Assembly (NCBI GenBank): GCA_036971615.1
Contig: JAYKKR010000029.1
Span: forward strand, 186,001 to 250,000
Reading direction: 5' to 3'
Origin: Amyloporia xantha
Lineage: Eukaryota > Basidiomycota > Agaricomycetes > Polyporales > Adustoporiaceae
DNA length: 64,000 bases
Shown one piece after another: positions 21,440 to 34,439 of this stretch. Each line of letters begins with the position of its first letter. Positions within the stretch are counted from its first letter, which is position 1. The position numbers and the translations under genes were made by a program. The notes under the pieces are model-generated. The model was given only the letters and a program-made list of their open reading frames with translations, was not told the DNA's origin and ran no database searches.

Positions 21440-23575
21440 TCAAGCAGGTTCTACAAGGGGAAATACGTGTGGGACAAGAGGAGCACGACCAGCCACGTCG
21501 TAGAAAGATTGTACGTAGAACTGTACGAGCTTCTTTTCCCTGTCGTGCAACAACACATCTGTACACATAGATGCAAAGACTCCGTTGCGAATATCATCCG
21601 GTACATGTGGCCATCTGCATACAACCGTGCGAAAGGCTTCGAGATTTGCTAGTCGATCGCGAATACGCTCCGTTGCAAAATCGGTGTGCGACCCTGGAAG
21701 CCGAAGTACGAGCATGGAATGATATTGATGGTCAAATACTCTCGTGAGAAGGTGTTCACGCGTGAAATCCCGATCCCGCAAATGCCTCGCAAGCGGAGTG
21801 ACTGATGGCACAAAGTAATTGTCCAACGCCCACAGCTCGAAGCGGAATCCTATCTCGAAGAGCTCCCACATGAGTTCACGACTGGCATGGAGATCGGGCA
21901 GTGTGATATTTCTACGGAAGAACTTGGGTATTTCACCACGAAAGTCGGGATTGAGCTCGACATCCATGAAAATGCGTCCGAATAAAGCCATGGCATCCTT
22001 CTTGCGAGCTGCGGTCTTCGTATCGCTGGCCGAGACCTGTATTATGCCAGAGCCGCTGTTGAGGAAATCACGCCACCACTGGGGAGGTATTTGTACCAAC
22101 TCAACCGGCGACTCATAGAGCATGTAGTACCAGGACTGGCGCGCGTGCAGCCAGGTCGTGAGATACCGATTCTGACGCTCTTCGTCTTTTGTTCCCATGA
22201 ACAAGCCAGGTTCGGGCACGTAGTAGTTCCATTTGTTGATAGGGGTGCCAGAACGGTCAACTGCGGCCAGTGCATCGGACCAGACTTTAATTGGAGCAGG
22301 CATCCAAGGATGTGGAATGTCCTTGAATTTGTCTCGGCCACGCGACTTGGGCTGCTTGGATTTGGGCCGAGGATCTAATTGAAATTATTAGTCTACTGAA
22401 GCTGGACAATATGTGACAGCTTACATGGAGCATATCGTAACAAATTGCGCTCGCTTCCTGCTGCTGTGGGAACCAAGGACGCTACAACATTGCCATTCTT
22501 ACGATGCGTCTTGAAGGTCTTCTCGTCGAGTGCAAGCCTGACGGACTGTTTCAAAACAAGCTTGTTGTAATCTGGATGAGGTGTGCGTTCCACATCAAGA
22601 TAGGTATATCCACCGTGAAAAATTGCTTCCAGATGTCGATTACCAGCAATGCCGACATAGACAGGTTCCTGTGGAAACTGGCCGCTGCCTTCTGGTATGT
22701 CCTGCAGGAAGTCGAGCGACCCGAGTATTTCCTTGACTGCGATGTCGGCTGTGATCTCTACTTCTGTCCTCATCAGCCACACCGGTATGCCCGCACTTAT
22801 GAACTTCTGCACGACTTCGGGATTGGTAGTATACGTGCCCATATACTGCTTGCGAACAGGAGGTAGATCCTTCGGAATGGTGTAGATGTCTTTGTACACT
22901 TCTTCTGCCCAGTCGAGCCAAGCTGTGCATTCTAACCAGTAACGCTGGACTTGGACTACTTGTCGAACAATGTCTCTGAATGTGGAGGGATAACTAAGTC
23001 GATGGTACGCCCGCACCATAGCGACCTGGCAGTATTGCAAACGCGTTCCTTTGATGGTGCGAACTGTGTCGTTATACTGCATGGCCCTAGTCGAAAGATT
23101 GTCTACCAGCTTTCGGAGGTCATCCTGGCGACTTTGTGCTAATGTGCCCAGGACACGGACTATCGTGCCTTCCAAGGGAACAAAGTCTGAAATGGTGGGA
23201 ACGTGCCAAATGGGTTGCCTGGGATCCTTCGGGTCTTCAGGTCGGCGTAGAAAGAGCGCAAAGTGTTCGAACCGAGGGCAATACGCTTGTGGCCACACTA
23301 TAGGATCTTCTGGTCCGAATCTACCATCGGCTCGTTGATAGACCTCTACAGGGCCAATAACGGGCTGAGGTATCCAATCTGCATTTGGAGAGGTGATAAT
23401 CCACTTGTCATCAGAGGTTGCGGCTGCGACTAGACCATCCTTGTATGTGATTTTAGCTATACGAGACAGTAAGCCGCAGCATGGATTTGTACTGAGTTAA
23501 TCCATACTCACCACCCTTGTCTATTTTAATCCTGGAATACCATGCATCTCGATCGCGAGGTTCGTCGGAGTCCAT
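21440..23575 (-). CDS. Hypothetical basidiomycete protein of about 670 residues
   Basis: Exon 1 (MDSDEPRDRDAWYSRIKIDK) starts at 23575. A short intron leads to ITYKDGLVAAATSDDKWIIT and a long exon through WPQAYCPRFEHFALFLRRPE to NLLRYAP near 22430. A roughly 55-bp intron then joins a Lys/Arg-rich linker (KSKQPKSRGRDK) to a second long exon ending at 21440. Splice signals and frames agree and no internal stop is seen. I know of no function. The sequence resembles unnamed protein families that are expanded in mushroom genomes. Confidence 0.7.
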
Positions 23576-23599
23576 TATGAATCCAGACTAGAAGCCCTT

Positions 23600-24540
23600 T
23601 GTCAAGTCAATGTCAGTATCAGCAACATTGTGAGACTACACAGCTAAATTACTTGCTCGTTAAACTTGTATCCCCTCCACCAAATGATTTTTGAAGAAGC
23701 GTAGCTTGGCCTTAGAGAGGCCGGGAAAAGAACTCAATAATTAGCCACGCTGGGCGTAGACGCGTTGGGAGAGTAATATGCTGAGACAAAGCGGTGCCCT
23801 GTAGTATGAGAAAAATGTTGGAAATGAACATCAATACACCAGCGAACTCAAAGTTGGGCTGGTGTAGGCCTATCATGCGCAGGACTCAGAGTCGTTGCGA
23901 ACAATAGCCAGCACTGCTGGATGACTCAAAGTCGATCCAGAGTGTCTGAAATAAAGGAAACGAATAGACATTGACTCACCTGAGAGATCACAGATGTCAC
24001 GGCGCGACTATTAGAGCAGGAAGCTGCAAGAAAGAGAAGATCTGTGCACGCTTAACAATGAAGTTGAACGTTCAGGATCATTATGCGACAGTCCTTGCTG
24101 ACAAATCAATTCCCTCTTTCAGATAATCTCATGACCGCGTGACTGAAACACGGATGTCGAGGAGAGGTGTTCGAGACAGAAAATAACATTGAGCGTCGTT
24201 TCGAAAAGACATAGATCATGGTATTGCAAAGAGATGGCAAACTTCGCTACAACAGACATACAGCTATCTAGTACAACGACACTATGCCACCCAGTACCGT
24301 TCACAAGTAGTAACAACTGCAAGAGTTTGATAATAAAAAAGGAATGTATGGTGTGAGTCCACGATGGAAGAAAGAACGAAAGCATATGTGACAAGTCAAT
24401 ATTTGCACGTAAACGACAGTTGTCGCCATAAGGGCGCAGGACGTGCGCGCAGGCTAGGTATGATCTTCAGCGACGAGGGCTACGAGAACCTGCAGCGACG
24501 CCACCACCCGGGCATAGACCATGTGAACGCAAGCTGGGGA
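23600..24540. other. Gap between genes, no gene seen
   Basis: Short frames only. Two copies of a motif close to GACTCAAAGTCG lie at about 23881 (GACTCAGAGTCG) and 23922. The same palindrome-like motif recurs at 31.83-32.11 kb. Confidence 0.4.
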
Positions 24541-24551
24541 ACTGTCAATGC

Positions 24552-25675
24552 TTACGTAGGGAACACAGAAGAAAAGACGTACATTCGATCGGACGGCATG
24601 ACGTTGCGTCTCTTTCGACCTTTCCTCCCTGCAGTAGCAGCCGCACTGGGCATAGATGGGGGCGAATCGCGATTACCTGGTGTGGTCCAGACCAGACCAT
24701 CGCCGTAAGAGATGCCCTCACGGTCTGCAGCCTGTCGCAAAAGCCCACGGAGATAGGAGTAGTCGGGCGTCTCATCGAATTGCAAGTTCCGGATGTGCTG
24801 CAGCATGGCACCAAAGGCAGACGGAAGACCATGACAGAGGTTATTGGGCGGTGTGTCGACTTTCTTCCTCAGGATCAAGTCTGCAGCTCCCGGCATGGAC
24901 TCCAATCCTTGCCAAGGGAGAGAGCCACAGAGGAAGTATATCAGGATATAGATGACGGACTCTATGTCATCACGACGCAATTGCTGGACACCCAGGTGAG
25001 TATTGACAGATGCATAGCGAGTGGTTCCCAGAAGCTCCATTCCCTCTTTGTATGGTATATGCGTGTGTGTCACTGGGTCTCGATAGAGCTCCGCAAGACC
25101 AAAATCGATGATGTAGATTTGGCTACGATCGTTCTCAGATCCGAGTAGAAAGTTGGCTGGTTTGATATCACGGTGGACGATATGATGAGCATGAAGGCTT
25201 TCAATGCGTGAAATCTATGGCATAGCATTGTAAGTCGCATTCCAGGACAACCGAACATATACAGACCATTTGATCACCCAAGATCAGTACGGTCCTCAAC
25301 GTGAACTTCTGCCCGCAGCGCTTGAAGAGAGTCTCCAGAGATGGCCCTAAGAGGTCGAGGACCATAGCGTCGTAACCATTTCCGTATCCTAACCAGTGAA
25401 CTCGGGGTATGCCTGGAGTGCCGGACAGTGTCTGGTATACTTCCCATTCCTGTTCTAATTGAGGATACGTAGAGGAGACATTCTCAAGCTTGATTGCAAC
25501 ATCAACACCAGTTAAGATGTCGGTGGCAATGTATACAGTACCTGTGAGAAGCCGACGTCAGTTTGACATCTCACTGGAATGACCGAAGTAGTATATGCGC
25601 ATTACCGAAAGAACCAGAACCAATCTTCTTTTTGAGTCTGTATCTGACGTCAAAAATGGCAGGAGGAGAGGACAT
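24552..25675 (-). CDS. Casein kinase 1-type Ser/Thr protein kinase
   Basis: The start at 25675 gives MSSPPAIFDVRYRLKKKIGS with the start of the glycine-rich loop. Later exons, across short introns near 25550 and 25250, give DVAIKLENVSS (ATP-binding Lys), the catalytic loop HHIVHRDIKPANFLLGSE, IYIIDFGLAELYRDP (DFG) and GTTRYASVNTHLGVQQLRRD, the CK1-specific SIN-like activation segment (here SVN). DDIESVIYILIYFLCGSLPW follows. The tail is basic (GRKGRKRRN), as in many CK1 proteins. All catalytic residues I can check are present. The stop at 24552 assumes no further intron, and a GTACGT donor nearby leaves another C terminus possible. Confidence 0.85.
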
Positions 25676-26044
25676 GATGTATAACGGAAGGGACGAAGGG
25701 GGGGGGGACAACCTTGAACTCTGGGAGAACAGTATGTACAAAAACCAAACGAGCGGTGTTCATGCACGGTTGGAACAGGACACATTCAGGGTGGAATTCA
25801 CACGGTAATTATAACACAGACGAATCGGAAATCGTGAAGAACTATACATTAGTTCCGCTTTGACTGTTTACAACAACTGAAATATGCGTTGGGCTGCGGG
25901 CACAATTACACACAGAATGCGGACCTTCATTGACACAAGTAATGTTACAGGATGTAAAGACAATTGCGATAAGCGGATATCGACAGCACGAGGAGACGAA
26001 CATGGTAGAAATCATCATAAGACAACAATTTACTCGACCTCGGC

Positions 26045-28999
26045 CTACTCATCGCCACTAATGTTGTCATCGATGGCCTCAAACATGGCATCACGCGCAC
26101 CCTCTCCCCGAGCAGCGAGGACCGAGAGGCTATCTCCTTGCGGCAAATGTTCCTCCAGCATTCGAACCGAGGTCTCCCAGCCCTCGGTAAAGTTCAAGCG
26201 ATCCGCCTTAAAACTGTACTTGAGCATTTGGAGGGCTTCGAAGAGATGAGGGGAGATGCGGTTGCGACGGCGAGTGTCGGTCTCTGCCGCAGATGAAAAT
26301 ACTCGTTCGGCAGGCACAGAGGTGGCCTGGACGGAGATGTAGTCCACAGCGATGCGAAAGATGGTCGGATAAGTCTCTCTGTTCATCTGTGAAACGTACT
26401 GATCAGCATACTCAATAACTCACACCAGAGGATCTGCATACCTCCCACCATTTGGTGATATTGACAGTGGCGGAGGACAGAGGCTGCGCCATGTAAGTAC
26501 CAAACTCTTCGTCGACGCTTTGATCTCCTTCGCTCGCAGAGCTGAAAGACATGTCCTCCAAGCCGTACTGGGCTGCAAGTGCATCGATGGCACCTAAGTT
26601 GAACGCAACACGCCGACGATGTCCAGGTGCTTCCAACCCAGACGCCACTGACTCGTGTCCGTGAGCATCCTGACGCAACTGGTGCATCTGAAGAGCATGT
26701 CAGCATATATCAATTCGTATTTGATCACATGTCATACCTTCTCCTTGATCATCTCGACAGCCGTGCGGCGATAGTCCTCGTCCCAATGGTCATTGATCCA
26801 TGTGAGCCGCACGGCCGGGTTTGTGACTGTACTCCCGAAGTTAAATGATATCAGTGTTACGAGAATCTGAAGTACTTACACATTGAGAGGACATAAGCCG
26901 GCGTGTCATCCATCTTGGTATAGTATTTCTGAGCAACGTTGAGCCCTTCCTGAATGTGACGGGCCATGCGGGGGTTCTTGTCCCGCAATATCTCCCATCG
27001 TGTCATCATCATCTCATAAACAGGGATAGATGCAGATAGGACCGGCATCTTGTCCGTACTGAGGATATGCTGAACGAGCTGCGGAACCTATGTAATTGAT
27101 ATGAAGCAGTGTGATAAGCTACACATGACGAGATAGTGAAGATTAAGAGCAGCATCCCTTGAGTGCCATCTCACAGTCGGCGAGAACCTCCCACTGGGCA
27201 TCCGTAAGTTGATACTTCTGGAGCTCGGGAAGCTCCTTACAGATTTGCTCGATAGCCTACAAGAAACCAGGTGAGCGATTAGAAATATATGACGGAAACG
27301 GAAGCTTACAGCGCGAAGGAGACGGAGCCTGTTCAACATTAGGTAGGTCGAGTCCCACCGAGTACGGACATCTAATAACGGCTGGAGGACCTTCTCGATC
27401 TTGCCGTCCTCCACCGACCGACGCATGATAAGGTCGAATTTGTCTCGCCGACCCGGAGACGTGCGAAGCACGCGCACAATCTTGCGTGCGATGACGAGAG
27501 GGTTACGACGTGGGGCCCGTCTGTCTGAGAACCCGGCAACGTTGTCTTCGTCAGTGCTGTCCTCGTCTTCATCTTCGTCCTCGTCCTCATTGCTCTCATC
27601 GTCATCACTGCCACTGGCGTTGGCCTCGTCCATGGTCATGAAACTCTTGATCACACGTTGCGAGCTGAGATTGATGTTATGGGAAAGACAGTGAATCACA
27701 GCCTCCGCAGCATCCCAAGAGACACCACGGTCCTTGAGGACCTTCTCGAGTTCATGCAACATGGTAGTATTGGACGAGGCGTTGTCGAGCGTGATGTTGC
27801 CAGACTTCGGACGACAGGTTGAGCTCGGTGTAGGGCTGAAAAGGGGTTTACGTACCTTCTCGGCAACTTTAACCCTGTCGAGGACTTCGATGAGAACTTT
27901 GGAAAGGTTCGCGCCATCGTGGGCACCATAGAGACGGTGAAACCCAATGAGCGCAGCCTTGTCCTGCAGGGCGCCAGTCTCCTTGTTTTCACTAACCCAA
28001 TGCGCTGTCACACCCATATAGGCGCGCCTCATCCACGAGTCCCACACATCCACAGTAAAGGCTACCTTTCCCGCAGCGTGCTGTTGCATCAAGTATCAGT
28101 TTGATCAGCACTTTGTGAGAACATTTAAATATCGCTTACATCGAACTCCTTAGTCAAGACACGATTATAATCCAGCCAAGCATTCATAATTGCTGCGCGC
28201 GTCTTTGTACGATGAGGGATGTCACCATCATCGAGGTCCTCACGCAAGAGCAGGAGGAGCTGTCTGAACTCGGGACAGTCGACAACATTAATTGACTACG
28301 AGGAAATAATCAGATCACGTGGACTACATTGATAGAACAAATTGGCACAAACCTGGTCATCCGCGCAGATGAACTTGATTATGGCCTTCATAAACTCCTC
28401 GTCAGAGAAACGAGTGCGAGGGCAAGGATCGGGTGCCGCCTCAGTGTTGCGGTTGAGTCGGTTGAGGAGTGTCAGCCATCCGTTCGTACGACACGCCGTT
28501 TCGTATTCAACGAAGTGGCTATTGGTCAGGTGGTGGCGAAGGACACTCGTTGATGTCATAGGTGAGTACGCTTTGACTGTGTGCATGGGCTTTGTCTCTT
28601 GGATGCGCCTGAATATATGTTAGCACAACAATAAGGGCATAATGAACCGACTTACTTGCAAGCCAAACAGACCGTCTTCCTCTTAGAGCCTTGCGGGGCA
28701 CGATTGAAGAAGAAATTGATGTCTTGTGCAGCCGACTTGGAACCCGTGCTTGCCTGACCCAGAGCAGGCTGCTGGCCGGCTTCATCTTCGGAGGACGAAA
28801 CGTCGAGATCAAAAATTTCGGGACCCGGGGCATCAGCGGCAGGAGCGGGGACAGCAGCAGCGGGGGGAGCAGGAGCAGGGACAGGGACAGCAGCAATGGG
28901 GGGAGCGGGAGCAGGCACCGCTTCACGGGCAGCAGGAACATCGGAAGGCTGTGCTGCCGCACGAGCGGTGTTTCTAGAGGTGGTCTTGTGGGCAGGCAT
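26045..28999 (-). CDS. hAT-family transposase with BED-type zinc finger (multi-exon)
   Basis: The N terminus is Ala/Pro-rich. It is followed by a BED-like finger split by an intron: CLAC at the end of exon 1, then HHLTNSH. Next come the RNase H-like core (VAFTVDVWDSWMRRAYMGVT, NITLDNASSNTTMLHELE), a run of acidic residues (SNEDEDEDEDEDSTDEDN), and VRTRWDSTYLMLNRL. The C-terminal dimerisation region is VQATSVPAERVFSSAAETDT, RRRNRISPHLFEALQMLKYS, the classic hAT signature. At least eight exons are joined by short introns without an obvious stop. A start at 29029 is also possible. I could not find convincing terminal repeats or an 8-bp duplication around it, so it may be a domesticated or end-eroded copy. 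Confidence 0.85.
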
Positions 29000-29029
29000 A
29001 TGTTCAAATATCAGCGAGTGATGGGGCAC

Positions 29030-29350
29030 ACTGCAGTCTCATTGGAGTTTGAGGTCCCTTTATATGAATACTGGACTGGGTCTTATTCAGCGTATGAGTT
29101 AGTCACGAGTCAGTTCTGGTCAACGGAAAAAACTTACAATGGAATCCTATGATGGGAAGTCCAACTTGCGAAGGAATGTCGGTGACTGACTACTAGCCTA
29201 CCACAGTGGCCACGTTTGGGGTGAGGGAAAATGCGATGATCAGGGAACATTGAACGATAACGCTACATGGTCAGCAGTGCTGCAAGCATGTGTTCAGAAC
29301 GAGATATGAACTGCTCTAGAATGTATTTGATACTTCTGGACGATAGCGCT
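29030..29350. other. Upstream region of the hAT gene, nothing recognised
   Basis: No transposon terminus, RNA gene or conserved frame was found here. Confidence 0.4.
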
Positions 29351-29755
29351 GGGAACGACGAACAATCAGCAATACGAAGAATTCAGCGGGAAGCAGAGCA
29401 GAGGCCGGACCAGAATGACTTACAAGAACGTCTCCGTGCAGCTTGAAGTGTCATGATGTCCGATCTCCGACGACACTCAGTCAAAACGAGGTGTGAAAGA
29501 AGCGACAAGATAGTCCATCGTAGGCAAGCTGCCGCATGCAGGATGCGCGCTGGGGACGACAAACTGGCAGCAATACGAAGGATTCAGTGTGAAACAGAGC
29601 AGAAGCCAGACCAGAATGACTTACAAGAACGTCTCCGTGCAGCTTGAAGTGTCATGATTTCTGATCTCCGACGAGAGTCATCCAGAACGAAGAGGGACAG
29701 AAGCGACAAGATAGTCCATCTCAGGCAAGCTGCCGCATGCAGGATGCACAACAGT
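29351..29755. repeat. Tandem duplication, 201-bp unit, two copies
   Basis: The segment TACAAGAACGTCTCCGTGC occurs at 29421 and 29622, a spacing of 201 bp. Flanking blocks such as CAGCAATACGAA, CCAGAATGACTTAC and GCAAGCTGCCGCATGCAGG repeat with the same spacing. The copies differ by scattered substitutions, so the duplication is not recent. Confidence 0.85.
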
Positions 29756-30778
29756 GGGTCCGGTTAGACATTTCTGTACCGCCAGCAGGTTCGTCCATAT
29801 GATTGTTCTTAAAATTAACGGCACGGGCAGCTCCTCATACAACGGTGGGAAGATAAGATGAGTTCAAGTTTGAGTCCGCAGCGGTGGCTTTGGTACCTTG
29901 ACACACGACTTGTTGGCGGATCTTAGCACGCGTTCAGCCAATGGAGAGAGTAATTACAATCCGGAACTTGCGCGCAAGACGGCATAGAGAAAAATTAAAC
30001 AGACCTTCTGTTCTTCCAGATGGTGTGGCGATGATACGGGCGTTGGCCCAGTCTTGACAAGGTTGCACGCCTAGAGCGCAGATCAAAACCGCCGAGGCCT
30101 ATTGAGTGTGAGTTGATGAGCACAAGTATGTGAATGAAGAGATCGTCGTGAACGTTACCATAACAGGAGGGTAGCGAACCTTGGAATCAACAGCTCCAGC
30201 ACTTCAAACAGTGTGTTGGTGAATAGTTAAACGATCATACTGAGGTCATAGGACAGTCTGCATGGTATACAAAGAAACCGAAATAACGTATGGACCCTGA
30301 TTTATTTGTGATGAGGAACACTGTCATGTCGTGAGAACTAAGCCTTGAGGTATGTATCTATGAATGCTGATCAGTAGTTTTCTTCCCGAAGCCACTCGGG
30401 CTTAGAGAAAGGAAACGGACCTTGTGTGCAAGGACGCATAGTTCCGGTGGTACTTCGTCTGAGTTTGGCATATCGATGTTGGCAGATAGTTGACGGGGAT
30501 TCTGAGACAAGCCTCGAGGAAACGAGTGACAGCTGCTTTCGCACAAGGAATGGGGGCTGTATGCCGATATGTCGTGAATGACGCCGGCATATGAGGGGTG
30601 TGCGGAAGGTCATACAACAATAGAGCGAAGTTCACCACACTGATACCATCGACAAGCGGTGTTCTGGGAATAGAGCACTTGATATGTGTGCACGACGCTC
30701 AAGGAAAAGACTCTGCCTGAGGGCAAGCGAACACATAAACAGCAAGGGGTATCGAGGTTCCCCGGATAAGTCCACGCC
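29756..30778. other. Unassigned region, no gene supported
   Basis: Overlapping minus-strand frames of 60-100 codons occur at 30358-30903, but none has splice context or a recognisable domain. Confidence 0.35.
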
Positions 30779-31321
30779 ATGTCCGACCACCATCTATCAT
30801 CGTTCTTAGCTGCTGCTAGCACACGCCCTCCTAGGCGTCCTACCACCAGGCATGCCCATGACTCCATACTGTGGGTCTCCGAGATATACGATATAATCGA
30901 CACGCTCGAGCGACCCCACGGGAACGTTCAGATCACTGCGGAGGCCGACAAAATCCTCGTCTCCCTACTCGACACATGCGTGAGCCAAGAGCAGACCGGA
31001 CCTATCGAGTTGTTACATTCTTTCCTGAAGTGTCTCTCAGTATGTGCAAATTCACAACATGTAAATCAAGGGCTTAACTCACCCGACACCTTTTAGATCG
31101 AACCTTTAACTGAGACTTTGGATGACGATGGCAAGAGGCAAGCGGGGGATGTCGACGCCGAGGAAGATCAGGTTGAAGAGAGAGCGGATGTGCAGCCGAT
31201 GGACAATTTGATCCCGGTCCTCGAGTCATCTGACATTCAGATATATTTTACGGCTGCGTCAGCATCATCGTCCGACGAGGGCAAAGTGGATGACTTAACG
31301 GTCTCTGATAAGGACGAGTGA
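30779..31321 (+). CDS. Small acidic hypothetical protein (161 residues, two exons)
   Basis: The ATG at 30779 opens an 87-codon exon (MSDHHLSSFLAAASTRPPRR) ending at 31039 before GTATGTG. The intron ends TTTTAG at 31096, and exon 2 (31097-31321) joins in frame as KCLS-IEPLTETLDDDGKRQ. Exon lengths are multiples of three and the joined product has an acidic, low-complexity C terminus (SASSSDEGKVDDLTVSDKDE). No family was recognised. Confidence 0.5.
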
Positions 31322-31829
31322 GGGTCGTTGTATACATCGTGTAATCAGTACATACCTGTTGTAGTGAGGCCGATGGTTGAAGCGGTTAGTCTCGAGATCT
31401 GTGAACAAGTGAGCGATAGCGAAAACACGAGGCAGCGACGACGCTACCTAAGGGATCTCCGACAAATAGTCAAACCTCAGGCTTGCTTGATCGGTAATCG
31501 ATAAGGGGAAGACACACATATGGGATATTATGAATCGGACTGTGAGCCGATGAACTCACAAGCTGAGTGTCAGACGTATGAGGCAGATGGGAAGGGCGTG
31601 AGGCTTACCGACAGTATTGAGAAATGGAAGGCAGAACTGTAGGGTCAGAGAGCCGGTAGATAAAGATAGGCGGTGTGATAGGCATAGGAGAGTTCAAAGG
31701 CATGAAATTCAAAGGTGCGCGCTCAGAGCAAAGAGTGTGAGTTGATGGTTGTCGGATACCAGGAGAAGAGAGGAGGTCAACGGCGAACACGAAGTTGAAC
31801 CGTTGGTAGCAGATCATCACTGAGAGACG

Positions 31830-32110
31830 CAAAGTCGGCTCAGAGAAATGCGAAAGCGAACGACGCAAAGTCAATTCGTTCGAGAATAGTGAGTCCTAAG
31901 GGCGTTGAGAAACGCAGCATCGTGAGGGCGAACTTGAGAGAGGCAGTGCGACTAAGAGACGAGAGCAATGGCGAACTTGAGAGAGGCAGTGCGACTAAGA
32001 GACGAGAGCAATGGCGAACCCAGAGTTGGGCCATTGGTTACTGTAAATCGACCGAGCGACGCAAAGTCTACTGCGGTGATATATTGCGAACGACTCAAAG
32101 TCGATTCGCT
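31830..32110. repeat. Dispersed CAAAGTC motif and a 43-bp tandem duplication
   Basis: The motif CGACGCAAAGTC or a close variant lies near 31833, 31860, 32052 and 32090 (CGACTCAAAGTCGA). Between them a 43-bp unit starting GAACTTGAGAGAGGCAGTGC is tandemly duplicated at 31930 and 31973. The region 31322-31830 upstream shows nothing else. Confidence 0.65.
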
Positions 32111-32230
32111 ATGGGAAGGGGGAACAAGACTCCAGAAAGCAATCCAGAAAGCAGAGAGAGGCGGCAGGCAGATAACAATCGGATGCGGTGGCAGATGGGG
32201 AGCCGCGACTGAGCTGTGACTAGTCACGGA

Positions 32231-32416
32231 CAATGCCGGGCTGACTTGGCGGACTTTCAACCCTCATCCAGTCATCAGCCGGCATTGCTCAGATCTAACT
32301 CTGGGCTGCCCAATGGAGGTTCCACTGGGCGCTGGAGGGCGCTTGACTTCCACTTAGGGAAGGTTCGAGCCAGAGTCGCGGCAACACTAGCGACACTTCT
32401 CACCCTGTCTGTCACA
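32231..32416. repeat. Hairpin cluster just upstream of the DUF6532-like gene
   Basis: AATGCCGG near 32232 pairs with CCGGCATT near 32278 to form a large stem-loop. GCCCA/TGGGC (about 32307-32331), GCGCtggagGGCGC, CTTCCacttaGGGAAG and GTCGC/GCGAC follow up to the start codon at 32417. They lie in the presumed 5' leader or promoter. Confidence 0.6.
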
Positions 32417-34363
32417 ATGACTGCCACACGTCGATCCTCTCATAAAAACGGTACACAGGATAAGGATCCTCCCTCTACTCCTAGTCCCAATCCTTCTGCT
32501 TCTGCTTCTTCTAAATCACGAGCTTCTCAGAGTCAAAGCAGCAGCCGCAGTAGCAAAAATGTCCAAGAAGCGACAGCTTCAGAAGTACCTTCAGATCTGA
32601 CAGCCAACTTTACGGCAAAGGAGAAGGCCCTCTTGAAGAAGCTTCAAGCCAAAAGCAATGGAGCAGCTGCTGCGTTGTTGAAGGCGCAAGATGAAGGTAT
32701 GTCGCTGTTGTTGCCATGGGAGAATCATTGGCTGACGTCCTCATAGACATCCGCAAGCGCAATGCTGCACTTCTAGAAGAGGAAGATACTGACAACGACA
32801 ATGAAAACGGTTCACAGGCCAAGAAGAAGCAGAAGACGCAAGTCTCAGCAAGGTTGGACGATGAAGAACGTCAGCTTGCTGCTAGTCTGGGTAATCAAGA
32901 CATCTCCGACAAAGGTGATGTATCCTGTCGTTCATATATCATTGCGAATGAAGCTTCAACTATACACAGAGGGCTCAGATGCCGATCATGCGAGACAGAG
33001 CAGTGAGGAGAAGGAGAAAGATGAGATAGAAATAGAGCCTTATGGGGAAGACGATCCTGACCACCCGAACAACTTAGCCTTTGATGACGACAATGGGGTA
33101 TGTACTCACTCTTTTGCGCTTACAACATTATCAACACCTGTCAATAGGTTCAAGTTCGAGATCCCAAACAAGACAAGTCTAGAGGTGGAAGGCGTTCTCA
33201 TTCTGTCGCATCTCGTGCTTCCTCTATGGCATCTTCTAGGGCCTCCTCTCCTACTGCCACGCCCCGTGGTAGCAGTAAAGTGGTATTGACGGACTTTCCT
33301 TCTGACATACGTAGCCTGGCCAATTTGGCCAAGGCTTGCACGCGTGAGGCCATCGCTATTCAGAATGGCTTTCCAGGAGACATCGACACATTCTGCTGGG
33401 AGTCTATTCAGGTCGCAGGAAGAAGTATGGCCAATATGGAGGATGCGGTAGAGGCTGCCAATGTCGATGTGGATCTCTGTGAGCTCCTCATCACTTATGT
33501 TGAGTCAAGTTATCGTCTCTTTGGCCAGCTATACTAATGACTATTCAAAGGCAAGCTATGCCATCACTGGCTTACGTGGCGAACTCAAGAGCAAGTCCAA
33601 GTTGAAGATAGCTGGTCACTATGGGATTTCCACCAACACGTCTGCCATAGAGGTTCAGAAGCTGGTGCGCTGGCTGAGAGAGCGCTCTAACTTCATGTTT
33701 GGAGGCATGGATCTCAAGGTATGTCTGCGTACTTCAATTGAGCAGTCGTCTAAGTTTCATCTACAGAATCAGAAGGTCGATCGTCAGCAGCCCTTTTGCC
33801 ATCCCATAATCACAGACATGATTAGTCAACAGTGGTTTGGCAAGGGCAAGGCTGACGCTCAAGCGTATAAGAAGATGGTTGCACAAAAGAAGATCTTTGG
33901 CCGTATCATTGTTCTTACAGTCACTGCTGTACGTTTCCTGTGCCATCTGATCAGATGAGTTTACTGATATGTATATTCCAGGTTGAATGCGCCATCATGG
34001 AGTTTGAGACAGGCGTACATCATAAAGTTGCATTCAGTGAAGAAACAATGACTGCAAGGTGACATTTTGGCTATGCCACAACGATATAGATCTTTACTCA
34101 CTGATAGCTTAGATACAGCTTTCACTGGCAGTCGTGGTCTAAACTGGAGAGAGACTCTCCCAAATGGGCTCTCATGTTGGAAAAGAAGATGTTTATGGAG
34201 ATTGTGTACGTGCAGATTGTTCATTTTATATTTGGCTAATTATATGATCAGAAACTCTTTGAACAAGTCCCACCTACATGTGGATGCCGACAATGGGGAC
34301 CTTGATGATTTGGACTTTGCTCAGCTTGAAGCGTCTGCTGAGGCTTCTGTCGCTGACAGCTAG
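32417..34363 (+). CDS. DUF6532-like protein (multi-exon)
   Basis: The ATG at 32417 opens a Ser-rich, basic N-terminal region (MTATRRSSHKNGTQDKDPPS), then acidic and Lys-rich low complexity. The folded part begins about VVLTDFPSDIRSLANLAKAC and continues across short introns (for example 32698-32745, 33535-33551, 33719-33767, 33927-33981). It passes through QQWFGKGKADAQAYKKMVAQ, MEFETGVHHKVAFSEETMTA and FHWQSWSKLERDSPKWALML to the stop at 34363. This pattern resembles the C-terminal domain of basidiomycete DUF6532 proteins, whose function is unknown. Hairpin clusters on both sides and a CTCTGAG cluster downstream suggest the gene rides in a transposable element. Confidence 0.6.
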
Positions 34364-34439
34364 ATTTGCTGGCATAGATTTCAGTCTCTTTCGTATTAAT
34401 TGCTTGTCGCACCATTATCAATATATTGCAGTTTCTATC

